A stretch of 64,000 bases of DNA from Breviolum minutum Mf 1.05b.01 (GCA_000507305.1 DF239743.1:3087-67086), one strand, 5' to 3'; positions 1 through 13,037 are shown, counted from the stretch's first letter. Notes: generated by a model from the sequence alone, not told the origin. Translations and numbers: made by a program.

Positions 1-68
1 CGCGCGCGCGCGCGCCTTTTGAGTCAGTTTTTGGGGGTGTGTTCGGCGCGCGCGCGCGCGCGGCGCGC
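1..68. repeat. Alternating CG tracts
   Basis: Two runs of alternating C and G (about 1-15 and 45-66) flank a short unique spacer. The second run adjoins the AAC array directly. Low-complexity DNA with Z-DNA potential; no gene is supported here. Confidence 0.9.
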
Positions 69-102
<34 letters not shown>

Positions 103-131
103 CCAACAACATCAACATTGACATCAACATC

Positions 132-198
<67 letters not shown>

Positions 199-230
199 TC
201 AACAACATCATCAACAACAACAACAACCAA
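67..230. repeat. (AAC)n microsatellite
   Basis: A long, slightly interrupted AAC array; interruptions are mostly ATC triplets. Frames through it give poly-Thr, poly-Asn or poly-Val and are not taken as genes. A similar array lies at the other end of the window, but the flanks are not alike. Confidence 0.95.
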
Positions 231-600
231 AACCCACCAAAAACCAGCTACTGCCACCCAACACGAACTCGCACTCTCTTCTCCGGCACTGCCGGTGGGT
301 GCGTTAGCTCTTGAATATTCTTCAGAGCTCCTTGAAAGCATCATCTTAGGCGACCACAGTGCTGGTGTTTCCCAAAACACACGACTTTTGATGTAAAAAT
401 AACTGTTTGCCACCGCTTAGGCAACACGGGTATCAAGATTCCATCTGAATCCGACATCCAAATCATACATGCTAATAGAGCACTCAGAAAAATCATATAC
501 TAAACTTGATTTGAGAATCACAATGTGGAAAGTTCCATGATTTTTCAACATTCCAGACCCCCTTGTGAACTTTTGGACCTTCCAAAAACAATCCAAAAAC
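231..600. other. Stretch without a supported gene
   Basis: Short overlapping frames on both strands, none with convincing splice borders or a recognised motif. Confidence 0.5.
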
Positions 601-695
601 CAAGCGTTGCTGTGCCTCGGGGCTTTGGATTCCAAGAGAACCGCTCCGTAAACGTCGGCCTTGGAGCGAAGGGCATGACTGGAAAGATGGGCACC
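601..695 (-). CDS. Candidate internal exon, unknown product
   Basis: On the minus strand a TTTCAG acceptor opens a 95-base segment with an uninterrupted frame (1 + 31 codons + 1) that reads VPIFPVMPFAPRPTF... and closes at a G|GTTTTT donor. No family is recognised, and a second frame over the same bases is also open. Weak support only. Confidence 0.15.
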
Positions 696-3600
696 CTGAA
701 ATGCATGGTGAAATCCGTTGAAATCCTAGAACAATCTTGACTGTTATCTTGGTGGTGAATATGAATGTTGTGCACTTTGCTTGCACAATGAAATAGAAGT
801 CAGTACAGTTCAAATGGAAGTAAATGTGATGCCAAAACTCAAGGCAATATCAAAGGTAGACAGTATACATGTATGCTTTCGGAACGAACGTGCTGACTGC
901 TCTATAATTATATTATAATATAGTCCTATCCACATTTAGTCCTTGTGATCTGTGACGTCTGTGTCTACATTCTACAGTACATGCGTCTGTGTATTGTCTG
1001 CTGCATGTTGAAAGGGATGTTTTACCTCTGCACACATCTACGTTCTTTAATTATTTACTGTTGCTCAAAAATTGTTCAAAATTTTTCAGGCAATGATAAT
1101 TTGCAAACGAGTGGTTGTTCATCGATCCAAAGTCTTGTGACATGTCCTGAAATTCCATCTACAAAAACGAGGAGACAACCACATGTTCAGTTGCCCCAAT
1201 TTGGAAGGAAATCTTCCTCGATTTTCCATGTCCAAGCGACGGAGGGCTGCATGGGCTGCATCACCGGCCAGGGCGGCACCTACAGAAATCGGCCAAAAGG
1301 TTGAGGGAACACGGGAACACCATGTGTTTTTTGTGATTGGTTTTCTTTTCTTTCTTTAAATTTCGCTATGCTGTAAAGTCAAAGTTGTCGACCACACTGA
1401 GCAGAGCAAAGTGTCCGAATTGTATCAGACTATTGGTACGTGATTCACTTGTCCTGAAAGGGTGGTGATTCACCGGTGATCCATCCTGATTTCCCTCGGC
1501 CTGCGTCGGGTGCTGTATTTACACTACCAGAGGTCAGCGGCGTGGAAGTCAAACGCCCGCATGGTTTGAGCCGCGCTATGGTGGCAGCCAGCCAAACGTT
1601 GGTCTGCGTGAACAGGGCTTTTTCAAAAACTTCAACAAAAGGGACATTTAATTATGAGTCTCATTTGTGGATTGTTTTTGAACATGTTTTTCAATCAAAT
1701 GTGAAAATCACATTCTCAGAAAAGGATGAGGAAAAGGCTGACAACTTTAAGCATCCTTTTGCTCAGAACTGTACCAACTTTTACTTCTCCAACAAGCTCT
1801 CCACACTTTGAGTTCTTAAGCTTTGGGATGCTTTGGGCACCTTGTAAAACAGGAGAAGATCCGGTTGGATCTCACCGGATTCTTCCGTTCATTCACCCTG
1901 CGGGCTGATGTTTTGAACTGGACCCAACCGCCGCGTGCAGGGTCGGTCTGACTGGTGAAACCTGGAAAGTTAGGCAACCAAATATGACTTGGCGTAGCCC
2001 AGGCAACACGTTAGCTCAGGATTCATAGGGCGTTAAAGTGTGGAGCTGTTGTAGGTCAGGTGACGGTGACAGTGATGGCAGGATAGCTTGCCCTATTCCA
2101 TGGCTGAAGCAATACTGGTAAGTTGATGAGGTTGTATTCTGTGAGAATCTGTACGAGGGAGCCTTGCCTTGGGACACACTGCTCCTTGGGTCTTCTGCCT
2201 GAAAGAGTCACTGCCAACTTTCCAGCCCTACGAAGTCACAGCTTTGCTGTGACTTGGACGTAGGGTGCTACTAGTCTTGCTTGTCACACAGAGTTCAATT
2301 GACCTTGATTTATCAAGAAGACGTCTTGCTAAAACAAAGAACACGGAAGCGAGTTTGAAAGGAAAGAGCACAAAGTTTCAAGTATGTTGTGTATTCGATT
2401 TGGGCTTCCAGTACTCCAGTAGCATTTTTCCGAGAAAATGCGTGAAGAAATGCTTAAAGAAACGAAACATGATCTGTCATCACCGCCGTCTGCTGGCCGC
2501 GAAAAACTTCGGCCTCCATCTCGTAGGCCTTGGCCCAGTGGTTTATTTTTCCCAAAGCCAAGTCACCCTGTGCACTAGGAATTCCAGTGATTTGGCGACC
2601 TCCAACTAATAACTATAGCTCCTCATCGGAAATAAATAGAAGACCTTCCTGTTTTTAATGAATAATTCTAATTGTATGATCGTATGTGAATTAATTAGGT
2701 ATATTAATTTATATTATATATACATTCAATCATTTATATACCATAGATCGCGGCCATATCAAGACGCAGCTCTCAAAAATCTGCGTATCCAAAATGTCTG
2801 GCACCCAAATCTTGCTGAAGCTGGTATCGCTGATCCACCCGAACAGGTCCGTTTTCTGTCCGCTGAAACCAAACCACTACGTCACTTGTCTTTTTTCACA
2901 CGGAAAAGATCAGAAATGTCTGAGTTTTGACTGCTATCTTTGGCAGGTTTTTTCTGAAGGTATTTTGCTTCGACACTGCAGATGCAATGCTCCAATCTTA
3001 CACAGCCATGATGTCCAAGGTACCAACGCGGTACAGAGCACTGCATTGCATCTGCGGTGTAAATGATTTGGGTCGCATTTTCCAACTCCATCCCCCAAGC
3101 CAGCAGCATGTCAGCCTGACCAAGTGCCTGTTTTCTTTCCCTGGCTTCCTCATCTTCCGGGAATTCCCGTTGTTTTTCCCCAAAATAATATTATCTTTAT
3201 ATCCAACATTGCCAAATTGCCAGGGAAAAAAGTTGAAGCATTGAAGCTATGATTCCTTGGCACATCTCCAGACATCATTCGCTGCATGACTGTGGAAGAA
3301 TCGGACCGGGAAATGTCCAAGCTTTGTACAAATGAACTCATGGATCTCACTAGCCTGAGTCGCCACCTTTGGCCGAAGGTGGAAGCAACGGATATCAAAT
3401 GCAAAAATGGCTCGAATTGCCCTGTTATCAACACAAAGGTAGCTCTTGGAAGATCTAAGACGAAATATGGACGATGTTAGTGAAATTCACATTGTGACCA
3501 GTGTGAGGCTGGGGCCCACAAGTTGTAGATCAGGAAGACACATGGCAATCATGGCAATGGTTCGTAGGTGTGAAGTGCAGCGATTTTTGGAAAGGCAGAT

Positions 3601-4330
3601 GATATGACAGGAACATTGAAGTGCAGCACTCTTTGAGACCCAATACTTCTTTTTTCATTCTTAGAAAGCAATGTGCGGCATTTTGTACAGTGCAATGCGT
3701 TGGATTGCAGTTGAATGACAACTGGGTTCTCATTCAGCCCTTGGTCACGGCTGCCAGCTGTTGATCTTGCTACACTCCTCATTTGAGGAACGTTCAAAAC
3801 CCATATGACATTCCCATTCCATTATACTGATTGGTTCATAGATGTTCATAGTGATGGTTATAATGGCAATTGTAGGCCCTGCATGTCAAAAACCCCGTAA
3901 CTCGGAGTTTCTTCACTACATTTCCGTTGATAGATACCAATCCATGATGCCCCCCAACTGGCCCTTTCAGTGAGGTCCAAGCATTGATCTTTAATTGCAA
4001 TCCATATCCAAAAAAGCCAAACCACTGCCCCACTGGAATCTATATGTAAACTTCAAATCCTTGCGGCTGGAAAATGACGGAAATAATGTTGTTTCCAAAC
4101 CTTGTCATTTGGTAGTGCATTAACAAAGTCTGTCTGTGTTTATTGGCACGAATTGACATTCAATATCACCAATGTGATTGGTTGCCATGGCAAACCTGAA
4201 AATCATTGAACAGTCAGCAGGCATCAGCAATCTGCCCAGTGCTACCTACTCAAGTACACAATGTGTTCCTGCCAAACCCAGGTTTTGGTAGCTGCTCATC
4301 GGTTGGCATTGGCATGAAGACTGCAATAGC
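696..4330. other. Long stretch without a supported gene
   Basis: Only short frames of under about 120 codons occur on either strand, with no recognised motif and no convincing pair of splice sites. An AT-rich patch lies near 2690-2750. Probably intergenic or intronic. Confidence 0.45.
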
Positions 4331-5308
4331 TTAACTCAGCTCAACTTCTCGTGCGCCGTGAGCTGCGTCAATCTTCTTCTGGCGGACATACAAGAAACCT
4401 CCGGCACCAGTGAGCAAAAGCATCACCACCACAATGGCGATAATGACCCCCGTGCCACCGCCACCACTGCCACCACTGCCACCACTGCCACCACTACTAG
4501 TCTTTGCCTTGAGTTCAGGAAGTGGAGGGTGTACTGTAGCAGGTAGGGCAGGCGGCTTTGGTGGGTCAACGGCTGGTCGTGATGTCTCCTGCATGCCAAA
4601 GCAGCCGGTGCCGTTGATTTCGTAGTCCTTCTCGCAAAGGCCAGCACCTCCGCCAATGGAGAAGACGCCTTTCATCACATCCTTGGTCTCTTTGGTCTCC
4701 TCATCATACTCACTAAAAAAGTAATAAGCCATACCCATTTCGAAGATTGTTGAGGTAAAACCTTTGTCCTTATATTCTTGCGCCTCCTGCTCTCGAAGTT
4801 TCTTCAAGTAGTCAAATAGATCTAGATCCACATCATCCACATCATCCACATCACCTAGAGCACGCTCATGAATCACATGAACCATCTGCTCTGATGCCTG
4901 TCGCAGTGCTTTAGCTGTGAAGATCTCAATGTCCCGATAGCCAGAGCATGTATTTGGAAAGACGTCTCGATCATTGGCACAAGTTAGGACAAGATACCCG
5001 AACTCGACAGGAAGGGGAATGTAGTTTGGATCCTTCTTTGGTTTGGTTTTCTCGATCTCCTTAGGAAGCTCCTTGGGCATTTGCCCCAGCAGCACTTTCT
5101 TGGTATTCTCGTGCGGTTTGAACTCCACCCCTCCAAAGAACCACAGGAGCTGGGCCATCAATTTTTTAGGCTGCTTGAGATCTGCCACCTTGTCAGCACA
5201 GGTGTCCTTCACGCTCACTGCCTCGCAGCGATGTTCTTCCGCAAAAACATTAAAGTTCAAGCCGAAAATCTCGAGCACCGCAAGGGCGCACAGGAAACGT
5301 AGAGACAT
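4331..5308 (-). CDS. Type I single-span membrane protein, unknown family
   Basis: Uninterrupted 325-residue frame starting at an ATG (5306-5308); the frame is open further upstream but has no ATG there. Residues 1-23 (MSLRFLCALAVLEIFGLNF...) form a clear signal peptide. The ectodomain has six cysteines after the peptide, enough for three disulphides, and an acidic DVDDVDDVD run near residues 157-165. A proline-rich segment and a Gly/Ser stalk (GGSGGSGGSGG) lead into one membrane span (GVIIAIVVVMLLLTGAGGFL) and a short basic tail RQKKIDAAHGAREVELS. Expected topology is outside/lumen N-terminus, cytoplasmic C-terminus. I recognise no catalytic domain; a surface receptor or adhesin-like role is only a guess. 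Two in-frame mini-repeats (9 bp) build the acidic run and the stalk. It is intronless, which is unusual beside the split candidates around it, so a retroposed origin is possible. Confidence 0.6.
   Translation of the reverse strand: MSLRFLCALAVLEIFGLNFNVFAEEHRCEAVSVKDTCADKVADLKQPKKLMAQLLWFFGGVEFKPHENTKKVLLGQMPKELPKEIEKTKPKKDPNYIPLPVEFGYLVLTCANDRDVFPNTCSGYRDIEIFTAKALRQASEQMVHVIHERALGDVDDVDDVDLDLFDYLKKLREQEAQEYKDKGFTSTIFEMGMAYYFFSEYDEETKETKDVMKGVFSIGGGAGLCEKDYEINGTGCFGMQETSRPAVDPPKPPALPATVHPPLPELKAKTSSGGSGGSGGSGGGGTGVIIAIVVVMLLLTGAGGFLYVRQKKIDAAHGAREVELS
4453..4497. repeat. 9-bp tandem repeat coding the Gly/Ser stalk
   Basis: GCCACCACT repeated about four to five times with small changes. In the minus-strand gene it encodes the GGS stalk before the membrane span, so copy-number change would alter stalk length without breaking the frame. 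Confidence 0.8.
4826..4852. repeat. 9-bp tandem repeat coding DVD/DVDD
   Basis: ATCCACATC in three copies. Read on the minus strand it gives the acidic DVDDVDDVD run of the membrane-protein gene. Short and in frame. Confidence 0.8.
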
Positions 5309-6027
5309 CTCGAGACCAAGGAATGTTGAAAGATGGGAACAGGTGCTGCGCGAGTTTGGACTATTGCTTCTTGATCCAGTAGTTACATTAGGGTACAACT
5401 TGCGACACAACTACCTTGGCTTCAAAGCAAAGACCGACCAGCAAAATTTGTCACCCTAGTCACCATACTTTAAGTTAGGCCCCATTCCACGGTCCCATGA
5501 TGTCTGCCGCCATGATTTTTCTACCGCCGTTCCATGGTAGCACAGAAGAAACCATCCATCCCCTTACTCTGAGGCCTGGCAAGGGCAAGAGAAGATGGTC
5601 CAATTTGAGTGGATCTGCCTTTCCGGCATCATCGATTGTACTGTGCCTGTGGCGCGAAGAACGAGCCAGTCCAGTAGGATTTCATCCGTTTTCCACTAAA
5701 ATAATACCAACCCCGTTGCCCAAACTTTACGGATGTGATGTGACAGTTCCTTTGTACTGTACCTGTCTTACAAAGACAAAAATAACCTTGTTCCAGTTTG
5801 AGTGGTTGGATGTGTTTTGACAACGCAAGTAACACCTCCAGCGAAATTCTTGAATCTGCTTACAGTAAAGGACCCTACAAATTCGCTCCTTTCACCAGGA
5901 AAAGGGCCTAAATGCATTCAAATTCACTGAAAAATGAGAATAGGTCCATCCATAGGGTTCTCAATCTTCACAACACGCGAATCTGTTCATTAACTTTAGA
6001 CTTTGAGGTCTGTATAGAAAGTTTCAG
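5309..6027. other. Stretch without a supported gene
   Basis: Upstream side of the membrane-protein gene. The minus frame stays open for 34 codons above its ATG but offers no other ATG. No recognisable promoter motif, and no trace of a TATA box; dinoflagellate promoters are not recognisable by eye. Confidence 0.4.
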
Positions 6028-6295
6028 CTAACACAAAACCACATTGAAGGCCTCCAGTTTCAGTAGGACTTGTTCAATCTCCGACTGCGGCACAGATCCT
6101 TGCAGCTTCTCCTGCGCTGGAAATTTCGTGGAAACAGATGACAGAATCATGGCATTGGTTAGAAAGATGTTGTTGGAAACCTCGCCTATCCTAACGAAGG
6201 TTCGGACTTTCATGCCCTTTGTAATCCAAACAACGTCAGACTTTTTGTTCACATGCTCGCAGGATGCACCATCCACAATCGCCTCCATCCACCCA
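6028..6295 (-). CDS. Candidate terminal exon, unknown product
   Basis: A CGCAG acceptor at 6296-6298 is followed by one base and then 88 open codons ending in TAG at 6028-6030. The product reads GWMEAIVDGASCEHVNKK... and ends KLEAFNVVLC. The mix of charged and hydrophobic residues is protein-like and the frame is much longer than its neighbours. No family recognised. Upstream exons were not identified. Confidence 0.3.
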
Positions 6296-9200
6296 CTGCG
6301 AAAGATCAGCCTCGTGGCAATGATCGTCAGAGAAGCTTGGAGACGAAACACGACACGTCACACGAAGCTCTTTGAATACTTGGACCTTTGATGTGTTATC
6401 CACAATAGATGTCAACTAGTGAAGGATTTCTTCGATCAATAGTACCTCTTGTATCCTCTTGTCGTGAGTATCTCTACAATTCAATCCCTAAGGGGCTCTG
6501 TCCAATGTTCTGCACCGAGTTGTGAATTTGGCCAAGGTGCACTGGTATACCACTCATGTAGACACCACGACCTGCGGTCCGTACGGTCCGACAGGGATGA
6601 CACCCCTAGAAAATGTCTAGACACGCCAGAGTTTCATGAAATTTCATGTGCATATCATGCCTGTTTGAATCTTTCGAATTTTGAAGGGAAACCTTTGGTT
6701 TGAGACTAGCCTAATTATGGGAAACTTCCGTGTTGCCAGATACTGTCTATCTTGGACGCTATTGCATCATCTTGAACGGATCCAAAATCCTACAAGTACT
6801 ATGTAAACAGAGACAGGCAGCGTCGCAAAATTCCATAGTCCCTCCATAGGAAACCTGGCACACCTGCGTCCCACCGCGCACCTGCTGGCGTCATGGTCTT
6901 CCTGCATCATTTCGATGGCTTGAAGTGTGGAGCCATTCAGGGAGTGAAAATGGAAATTTCTCAAGTTCATGGATAAGAACCACTGCATTACACTTGGACA
7001 TCTTGCATGGACCGATGGACATGGCACACCTTCAAGTCCAAAACCATCCCAACAAAACGGCGAAATCACGAAGCTTCGGTCTGAAACAAGTGCCAGGTGA
7101 TACAAACAAAATCTAATGCCTGGGAAAGGCGGCAAACCTCCGAAAAAAATCCTGTGCCCCTTCCGGCCTCATCCAAGTGGAACTGCTTTCAGCCAGTTCT
7201 TTGCGAAAACGTTGTGAGTCCAGGACCTCCCGATGTTCTCTTGCATATTGGACGCACGAAAGCGTTGATGATTGCAAATCAATTTGATCAAATTTAAGCG
7301 ATGGAGGGTGTTCGAAGGGGAGAGGGTAGAGGTTGGACTTCAAGGTGAATTCTGGAAAATTGAGAAGAATCCTCTGCAAGGAAACAATGAGGAAACGCGT
7401 TCAGCTGCGCTGGTTTACCCAATCCCACAATCAGCTGAAACGCAAGTCATCAATAAAATGACTTCAGCAATGAGTCCTTGAAAATGTCAAGTGTCCAAAA
7501 ATCAATGAAAATCAACTGGTTTCCGACTAAAACTCACCGTTTTCCGTTGGTCGCAAACACACACACGTTGTTTCAATGACGATCAAACTGCAGGCCTTTT
7601 GAGCCTCATGGCGGTTCAAACCGGCTTCTTCTGCAGCGTCCAACAGGACCTAGCAGGAACAGCAATTGTCAAATCAAAATTCAAGCCAACAGCTGATAGT
7701 AAAGATGAGTAAGGCCGTCAAAAGCATTCAAAGAAAGATAATCAAAGACAGTTGGTATTATAGACAATCAAAATAGCATGTATACAAAGATAAGATAATT
7801 AACAATAGATAGAGAGATGGGATATCTGCTAGCAAAATAATCTGAAACGCTAACCTTGGAAATTGTTCTTATCAAACAATGAGTAGCCACTCACTTCACC
7901 ATTCCATTTCGAGATTCAGATCCAGACTGCAACCCAACAAGTTCGATCCGCGTTTCAGATGGCATCCAATCATCAAATAGTGGAACCAACATGAACCAAC
8001 CCCACATCCCCACACACCCAACTTGCTTCACCTGGTGATTGGCCAGTTGCTGGTCTTCGCCGTGGTGTCGCCAACCTCAGCGTATTTGGATCTCTCTTCA
8101 AACATGTTCTGTTGCTTGGAGACTGGAAAACCAAATGGTCCTGGATTTTCTAAACCATGAATTCTGGTGGACCATGGCACCCGCTCAACAACACCATCAC
8201 TCAAAGTTCAAAATCTGAGCTCCCAAACCAAGGGCTGCCATGAATTCCTGGCTGCAACGGTGATGCTAGACAAGGATAGAATTAGTGAGAGTACTTATAG
8301 AATCTTATAGCTATTTCTCGCTTCTGAAGCTGTGGGTAGTTGTGCTGTTGCCTGTTGTTTATTGTTTGTTGCTGGTTGTTGCTGCTGTTTGGACGCGAAA
8401 CCAGATCTACCTCCCGCAGCGCGCCTCGCTTTTTCCCAGGGTTTGTGCCCATAAGACCAAGCGCAAAGAATCCATGGCAGAGGAACACATGCCATTCCAA
8501 GAAAACCTCAGCATCTGTGAATTGATCAGACTTCGGAAATAAAGCAAACAATCAATCCATGTTTGTGGAAAACTTGTTCGAACAAATTGCAAAATGGAAA
8601 GATCTCAGAATTCAGAAACTCTGTGGATCAGATGGAAGAAGCTTTCAGGTTGCAATGTGGGTCGTACAGGTCCCTTTGCAGCCAAGCTTCTTGATGCCAT
8701 ATTGTGGGCCCACCCTGCAGTGACGAATGTGTTGGGTCCAAAAAGTGCGCAATTCTTCAGCTTCTCAGCTTCTCACCGCAAACATTGATATCTAAGACAG
8801 GCATGGCACTGCAACCAATCAGATGGAGGGATGCCAGAACTGCAACAAATGCAGGCCCGTCCTGTCAAGCATAGCCTCTCCCTCTCGTCTGGAAATTTCA
8901 TCTCCTCAAAAGGTCTGTGTCGGGTTTTCAGTAAAACTTTGAAGATGTTCCAAAAAGAAATACTGAAAGTATGAGAAAATGTGAGAAAGTGAAATAAGTT
9001 TCATTAAGTTTCTCATGCAGTTTCAGCTTGATGTTAGCTGTCCAACATCCCCAGATGTCGCCTAACCACAATCTTCGGCCTTTCTGCGCATGCCTAGCGG
9101 TGTAGCGTCGCACGGTTTTTTTTCAAACGGCTTTGGGGATACTGGCATGACTGACATCCGATCAAAACCCAACATCCATGGAATCTTCGAAATCTTCAAT

Positions 9201-9908
9201 GATCTGCCTGTTTTTTTGGTTTTAGCCCAAGGTGCTTTAGGTGAACTGGAGATCCTTCTTCCAAAGGCAAAGGACGTCTCATGATCTTGAAGACCTCATT
9301 TCTCAGAGACAACGAGACTCATGACCGAAGAATTCTGGAGACTATTGTATCTCAGAAACCTTTGAATTCGTTTAAAGTGGAATTACGTGACCATGCCACT
9401 GGAGGCCGCCATTCTAATGGCACCTTAAGTTTACAGCTTCTCATCTTCAGGCAGGGTACCAGGTGCGAGCCGCAAGCCTCTCGTTCATGGATGGCAGCAT
9501 ACAGCATTTGCTTCACCAAATAACCATGAGGTCAGCTAGTACCTCAGTCACTGAGGCATGGTGAGCACCTATCAGCCATGTCCACTGAGTCCACTGTCAT
9601 GATATTGTCATGTTTGCCTCTTGAGGTACCAACAACTGACGAAATCAATGTTCACCAACCTGCCAAAGAGTCAGGGTATTTCAAGGAAGACCTGAGAGTA
9701 CTTTCCCTCGTGGAAGTGGAGAATGGTTATGTTTTTGACTTCGAATGATTGGTGGGGAGGAACTTTTTCACTACTCAATGGTCGTGAAGTGGAATTCGAA
9801 ACTCTACAGTGTTGTTCAAAAAGTCACGGCACTTTCAAAACCCAACTCCACCTTCAAATGATTGATTCTTGAGGGTCTTCAGACCAACAAATGAGCAGTG
9901 GTCCAAAC
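6296..9908. other. Stretch with only weak coding hints
   Basis: Minus-strand segments near 7138-7250 (reads ...ENIGRSWTHNVFAKNWL...) and 8400-8530 (reads EVFLEWHVFLCHGFF...) are exon-sized and open, but I could not fix both splice borders. The rest shows no gene; 7680-7860 is AT-rich. Confidence 0.3.
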
Positions 9909-10065
9909 CCTTGTGACATTGCATTTGCTTCATAAGATGTCCCGAAATGCGACGATACGGGGGAAGAGCTTTGTCGGTGAAACTGCGAAGCTTGGGTGTT
10001 TTCGTTGGGCCTTTTCCCAGGCGGTACATCTCGCCAGCTGTCTGCAGTGCTCGGCAGCACTGAAC
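9909..10065 (-). CDS. Candidate internal exon, unknown product
   Basis: A CTTTTCGATGCACAG acceptor opens a frame of 52 codons plus one base, closing at a GG|GTTTGG donor. It reads VQCCRALQTAGEMYRLGKG... and has G/C-rich third positions compared with the flanks, as expected for a dinoflagellate exon. The overlapping frame on the plus strand is judged a shadow. No family recognised. Confidence 0.3.
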
Positions 10066-11367
10066 CTGTGCATCGAAAAGGTTGGGATTTTTAGAGGTGT
10101 AACACTTCCAGCAACAAAAAATGGAAACCCTCAACTTGAATCTGACGCGATTTTTGTTTGCAAACCAAAATCCCATCTCAAAAATTGTTCCACTCATCCT
10201 TTTTGCCTAGCAAAACTGACTCTAGGCTTACTCTTTCACAGAAAAATTCAGCCTCCAGTCCCATCTCTCACATTCTCACACTTTATTGACCTCAAAGAAC
10301 GTGACATCTTTGCGGGCCCAGCAACAGGGTAAAGGTACACCTTTGTGACCTGCGGCACTGCGGCGGGATCGTTCAGTATCCTACGTTTGGAACATAGACG
10401 GTTGGGCCATTCCTCAGGAGTAGACAGGCAGCTGGCTCATTGCATGAACCCCAGCTGATCTTATCTAAAATCTAAATCTCAATTGATGTGTATATATCCT
10501 TGTACACATGCATTGATCTATTATCTGTATAGCATGAATCATCCTACACTTCAATTGAGCCGCTTTCGAAATCATATCATAGATGTACCAGGATTCAAGC
10601 AAGTCTTTTTTTCAAGATCCCAATTCCCATCCCAATTCTGGCCTCGCGTCGCAGCACTTTGCCACTTCTTTACTTTCTCAGTCTTCAACTCATACCTACA
10701 AACCAAGCTCAAACGGACTTCTCAGTCTTTATGTCATTGCTCGATGTTGTTTTGTCCCCAGGAAACGATTTGGGGAACTCGTCAAAAACCACAACTCTCC
10801 CTCACTTTGGCCCAGATACATTTGATCCAAGGTGTCCTGCTCTCCAAGATGAAGAACCCTCCACTTCATACATTGAGAGTTTGGCTGGTTAAACGCTTAG
10901 CACCTTTGTAGGCACTAGACAATGAAGTTAAAGTTACACTTGCAAAAAGTTGTGAAATGAAACCAAGGATCTGATCCTCACATTACATTCATATTACGGC
11001 TCTGGACAAAATCCCGCTCACAAGTTGGGAGGGTTCAAGCACTGTATGTAACGAATGGGATATTTGATCTATATAGATATACTATATAATATGTATACGT
11101 AATACGTACGTAATTCGTACGTATATATTGGCGCAATGTTTTGTCCATCAGCTAAGGACATAATCCATCTTTCATGTCAAAACCAATCAACAACTCAGCC
11201 TACTCTTGCGGCAACCGGTCGGGTAAAAAAATGTCCTTCGCGGTCGAACCTTGGTGTCAAATAGAGCCATACCCTATTCCACACATAAAGTATGATCATT
11301 CATGAATGATCCGCTTGATGAACAAAGTATGACAAAAATCCGAACAATTTGGAACCCAACTCCCTTT
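10066..11367. other. Stretch without a supported gene; AT-palindromic patch
   Basis: Three overlapping plus-strand frames at 10580-10910 are open but cannot be told apart. 11060-11130 is a very AT-rich patch with repeated TACGTA palindromes. Confidence 0.35.
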
Positions 11368-11512
11368 TTATTTCTCAAGATTTCCGCAAGTTCCAACTGT
11401 TTCAAAAAGTTCAAAGGTCATATTATCCAGAAATTGTCTTCCTCTGATCTTTTCTTGGAGGGCATGCCATTCTGAGTTTCTGACTCTGTGACGAATTGGT
11501 TTTGTAACTGAC
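11368..11512 (-). CDS. Candidate terminal exon, unknown product
   Basis: After a GCTTGAG acceptor (one base, then codons) the frame reads SVTKPIRHRVRNSEWHALQE... and ends ...VGTCGNLEK with TAA at 11368-11370. Hydrophilic, helical-looking composition. No family recognised and the acceptor is not preceded by a strong pyrimidine tract. Confidence 0.22.
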
Positions 11513-13037
11513 CTCAAGCCACATGTCTCACTGAATCCTTCAGGAGATCGCTGAATCATGATGTTTAATGCCTGAAGTGTATGCTCACGCGCCTATGAAC
11601 CCTTGTAGACAGGCATAGAATGAAAAACATGAGCGGCTGACTGATATATTGTGCTTTCTTGAAGCATTCATGCTGAAAGTCGTTGTTTGATCTCCTGCGG
11701 ACCAAGAAAACGTGTTTAAATATTTGGAGTATCGAATCATGTGCATGAAACCATCTCGTTAACGTCTTAAGACCTACGACGTATCTCAACGTGGCCGTTT
11801 TCGCTCGATTGGCCCTGGTTTAACACACACCCAAACAGATAGAGGGTTTGGGTTGAGATGTTCCGCCATCCACGAGTCTGGTGACATCATGATTTTTGGG
11901 TTTTAGGATCCCAAGATCATGTGTGTGCAATCCTGCAATCTGTTCACAATATGACGACACTAAGTTCTCAATGAGAGCTTAACAAACTCATTTTCCAGTG
12001 GCATTCATTTGGTGAACATCCGGCAGGCATCATCAGCCCTTCCCCAAAGGCCCCTACTGGCCAGCTGGTCCCCACTGGACCTGTTGAGCTCAATGTGACA
12101 AAAGTAGAGAAGGAAAGCTAGTTATGAATTATAAATCATGAATACGAAGCACTGACCCAGTTTGACTAATGTTTCACCCACCTAAGGATCAAAAAAAACT
12201 CTAATTCCCTGCGTGAGTTGCACCACCCAAAGTAAATGCTCTATTGTTTCGTTCACCTAGTCTTGGACCACATGGATCTTGCTTCTGGCTGGATCTAAGA
12301 ACCTTTATCTCAGTCTGGAAACGAATCTGCATGATAAATCATCAACATAGTTTTTGTGAGAACGGGCATTCTTTGCATGGATGGGGATGGGTTCATCAGT
12401 ACTGGAAGGCCAGAAGAAATTGCAAGTCTTCAGGCACTACAGCCTTCGGCTCCGCAGTTGGGCAAACTGCTACGGAACATGTTTTGTTTCGTTTGACTAT
12501 GTGGACAGGGGCAGAGGAGAGCCTCTCACCCAAATCCAGGCGAGACTTTGATTTGTCGAAGATGTTTGTTGAGACAAAGCTTAACAAAACAATATACCTG
12601 CTCCTCTGCCTCCCGCTTCTCCATGACCTGCCTCACTCTCTCTCTCTCTCTCTCTAAAGATGCATACTTTAATACTGAACTTTAAATATATTATATAATA
12701 TATAATTATAATTAATTACATATGTGATGTAATGTATTCTTTTCTGATATCTGTCCTCTTTCTGAAAGAATTCGAATCTGTTTTGTCTCTCACTCCGAAT
12801 TTCTTGCACATCAAACAGACCCAGCCGACCAGCAAAACTTGAAGTCCAGCAAAACTTGAAGTTGGTAGACCAGGTCCCTAAATGAAAGTGTTCAGTGTTC
12901 ATGGAAGGATTTTTTCTTGCAAGGAAAGGCATAGGTCACATACACATGACTGTCCATCCTTTTTTGTCTTCACCTTATCATATCATACGAACTTTGCTCG
13001 ATGCTGTCTGGGCTCCTGCCTGCAACATGATCCACAT
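11513..13037. other. Stretch without a supported gene; (CT)n and AT patch
   Basis: A short (CT)n run at about 12634-12656 precedes an AT-rich, partly palindromic patch (about 12683-12730). Frames at 12240-12660 are open on both strands and could not be resolved. Confidence 0.35.

Noticed and set aside
19..413. Poly-Thr, poly-Asn and poly-Val frames
   Set aside because: They are products of the AAC array read in different frames, not proteins. The same holds for 62871-63378.
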